Source: CAJQQY01 sp964564545 (GTDB lineage: Bacteria > Bacteroidota > Bacteroidia > Chitinophagales > Saprospiraceae). From it: DNA of 64,000 nucleotides. The notes under the pieces are model-generated. The model searched no databases. It worked only from the letters and a program-made list of their open reading frames with translations, and was not told where the DNA came from. The position numbers and the translations under genes are program-made. Every line of letters starts with the position of its first letter. The stretch's first letter is position 1. Positions 62,452 through 64,000 of this stretch are shown here, in pieces. Location of the stretch: positions 62,001-126,000 of the forward strand of contig CAZMBP010000124.1 of assembly GCA_964564545.1 (NCBI GenBank), given 5' to 3'.

Positions 62452-64000
62452 TTACATTTTTATAAATTTTTTCACCAACTCTTTTCCCTTCGTTTCTATT
62501 TTCAAAAAATAAATTCCTTTCGAAAATGATGAAGTGGATAACTGAATCTCACTTTGGTTCACTCCATTTTTTTCCAAAACTTTTTTTCCATAAATATCAA
62601 AAATGGAGAAGTTAGCAAGTGCAGGGTTTTCCATTTTTACATTTAAAATATTGGTGGTTGGGTTTGGGAAAACTTGTATGGAATGGTTTTCTAAATTTTC
62701 ATTTTCCAAAACAATTCCATTGCCATCTGGATTGGTAATATTAATTAAATATTGATTAGCTCCATAATTTAGAATGGTACCGTCATTCAGAATTGCTTTG
62801 ATGTTTTTTAATCTGATCAGGGTTTGAATTAATTCATAATTAGATTCCTGTACCACAATCGAAAAGTTGAAAAAGGTACCATCATCCGTAGTGCTATTCT
62901 CTCCATCTGTTTTCACAATCGCATAATGATGCTCTCCTTTTTGGTGTTGTGTTTTTTGAAATAAAAAGATGTCTTCGCTATTTGTATTTTTCCAAGGAAG
63001 AGAAGTATTGGTGTTTTCTACAGAGAGTAGATCTGAATCATATTCTAGAGTAAATGCAATTCCAAAAAGGTCTTCTTCTTGATTTAATTTTATTTTAAGA
63101 AAACCTGGATCTCCTGGGGAAAGGGTATCAAGGTTTATACTGTGATCAATAGTAATTTCTGTCCCGTTTGTATAAACATCAATTGGTGGATTCTTTTTGT
63201 AGCTATTTCCATAATAATAATTAACTAACCCGAAATCAGTAGAATCAATTATTGAATTGCCATTGCAATCAGTATGTTTTAAATCAATTCCAAAAAGACT
63301 ATTGTTCCAATTTTCACCTTCATATGGAAACCAAGTTAATGGCTGATTTCTAACAATTCCTTGCTCACCCAACCCTAAACCAATCTGCAAAATATCATGA
63401 ACAGTAACAATACTATCTTTATTGGCGTCGCCTGTCCAAACACAATCATCAGAGCAAAAAATTGAATTGTTACAAATGCCTTGAAAATTATTGTCGTATA
63501 GCGCTTGAATCAAAGGTGTATTATCATAAATCAAATCTACAGATTCGATATTATCTAAATTTTCATCTTGAAAAAAAGTGTGAACAAAGTCAATCGTTTT
63601 AGATTCATTAGGTTGCAAACTATTAATATAAATATTTGCATTACCAAGGAAATTAAAACTCGGAAGATCAGTTTGCGCCATTGACCATCCTGAAGTGTCA
63701 TCAGGATGACTTGGGAAGGCAAATGAGGTTTCTGGTTGTGTAGTTCCTCCAAATCCCCAGCCACCATAAGTTAGTGGAACTATAGTTCCATTAAATGAAT
63801 TTACAAAACCATTCATATATGAATAATAATTGGTTGGAGTATAAGGAGAATATGGAGGGAAATCTCCCTGATTATGATAATAATTAAAATTATTCATTTC
63901 CTGATTTAGGATGGTTACCGAATGCACAGGAGGATTATCACCAAATGTAGGAATGTCATAAGTCCAACAAGTATCTCCATTAGTTCCATCAATAGAATCT
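62452..64000 (-). CDS. T9SS cargo protein with dockerin-like and cohesin-like modules, copy 4, 5'-truncated by window
   Basis: The visible 516 codons are the C-terminal part of a fourth paralogue. The frame continues unbroken to the window edge (IDGTNGDTCWTYDIPTFG before the internal VHSVTIL), matching the middle of copies 2 and 3, so a start inside the window is wrong. It has the conserved end of the N-terminal region, dockerin-like loops DANKDSIVTVHD and DCNGNSIIDSTD, a cohesin-like sandwich (LFGIAFTLEYDSDLLSV, IVKTDGENS) and a type A sorting domain opening VFPNPTTNIL. It is about 65 bases upstream of copy 3. Confidence 0.85.
   Translation of the reverse strand, partial: DSIDGTNGDTCWTYDIPTFGDNPPVHSVTILNQEMNNFNYYHNQGDFPPYSPYTPTNYYSYMNGFVNSFNGTIVPLTYGGWGFGGTTQPETSFAFPSHPDDTSGWSMAQTDLPSFNFLGNANIYINSLQPNESKTIDFVHTFFQDENLDNIESVDLIYDNTPLIQALYDNNFQGICNNSIFCSDDCVWTGDANKDSIVTVHDILQIGLGLGEQGIVRNQPLTWFPYEGENWNNSLFGIDLKHTDCNGNSIIDSTDFGLVNYYYGNSYKKNPPIDVYTNGTEITIDHSINLDTLSPGDPGFLKIKLNQEEDLFGIAFTLEYDSDLLSVENTNTSLPWKNTNSEDIFLFQKTQHQKGEHHYAIVKTDGENSTTDDGTFFNFSIVVQESNYELIQTLIRLKNIKAILNDGTILNYGANQYLINITNPDGNGIVLENENLENHSIQVFPNPTTNILNVKMENPALANFSIFDIYGKKVLEKNGVNQSEIQLSTSSFSKGIYFLKIETKGKELVKKFIKM

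Noticed and set aside
62452..63927. A complete gene beginning with an internal GTG at 63927
   Set aside because: The frame continues to the window edge and matches the middle of the paralogues, so the gene is truncated by the window.
1..64000. rRNA, tRNA, integrase or insertion-sequence genes
   Set aside because: Reading both strands revealed no such gene or typical ends; the inverted repeats found lack transposase genes.

Overview
The window is AT-rich DNA from a member of the Bacteroidota. The evidence is two very large PKD-repeat surface proteins with type IX secretion (T9SS) type B sorting domains, a PorP/SprF partner gene, at least six further proteins ending in T9SS type A sorting domains, weak or absent Shine-Dalgarno sequences, and upstream sequences resembling the Bacteroidota -7 element TAnnTTTG. 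The secreted CHAT protease, ECF sigma factor and M43 protease would suit a Saprospiria or Lewinella-like lineage, but the sequence alone does not fix the taxon. I saw no rRNA, tRNA, CRISPR, transposase or phage genes.

Layout. 1-5 kb: the 5' end of a DEAD-box RNA helicase, a QxxHH-type fatty acid desaturase, a GNAT acetyltransferase, a secreted esterase, a small membrane protein and a tocopherol-cyclase-like protein, all on the minus strand. 5-16 kb: an FKBP lipoprotein, a secreted repeat protein, a thioredoxin-like protein, proC, four envelope genes (three OmpA-type or related, one membrane-anchored coiled coil with helix-hairpin-helix domains) and a Rieske oxygenase. 16-21 kb: a MORN/Sel1 repeat protein, an APC permease and a VOC protein. 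21-38 kb: a 1861-residue PKD protein, small housekeeping and lipoprotein genes, then a 2511-residue PKD protein with its SprF-like partner. 38-42 kb: a NarL-type regulator, a GrpB-family protein and a secreted M43 metalloprotease.

42-52 kb looks like a regulatory and envelope island: an ECF sigma factor, a TPR-bearing anti-sigma-like membrane protein and a Tat-signal oxidoreductase in one apparent operon; a divergent SPFH-domain lipoprotein; a 964-residue secreted protein of unknown function; and a secreted, membrane-tethered TPR-CHAT protease. The ECF gene and the 964-residue gene share an identical bipartite upstream motif, GGGTAACC-N14-GATATA, which I read as a candidate ECF promoter.

52-64 kb: a Thermus-type isocitrate dehydrogenase with a divergent LysR regulator, then four tandem paralogous T9SS cargo genes. 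Three of them carry dockerin-like and cohesin-like modules in one chain; the third copy lacks exactly that segment. Gene ends are often marked by long, nearly perfect inverted repeats, some sharing sequence with each other, as terminators or REP-like elements.
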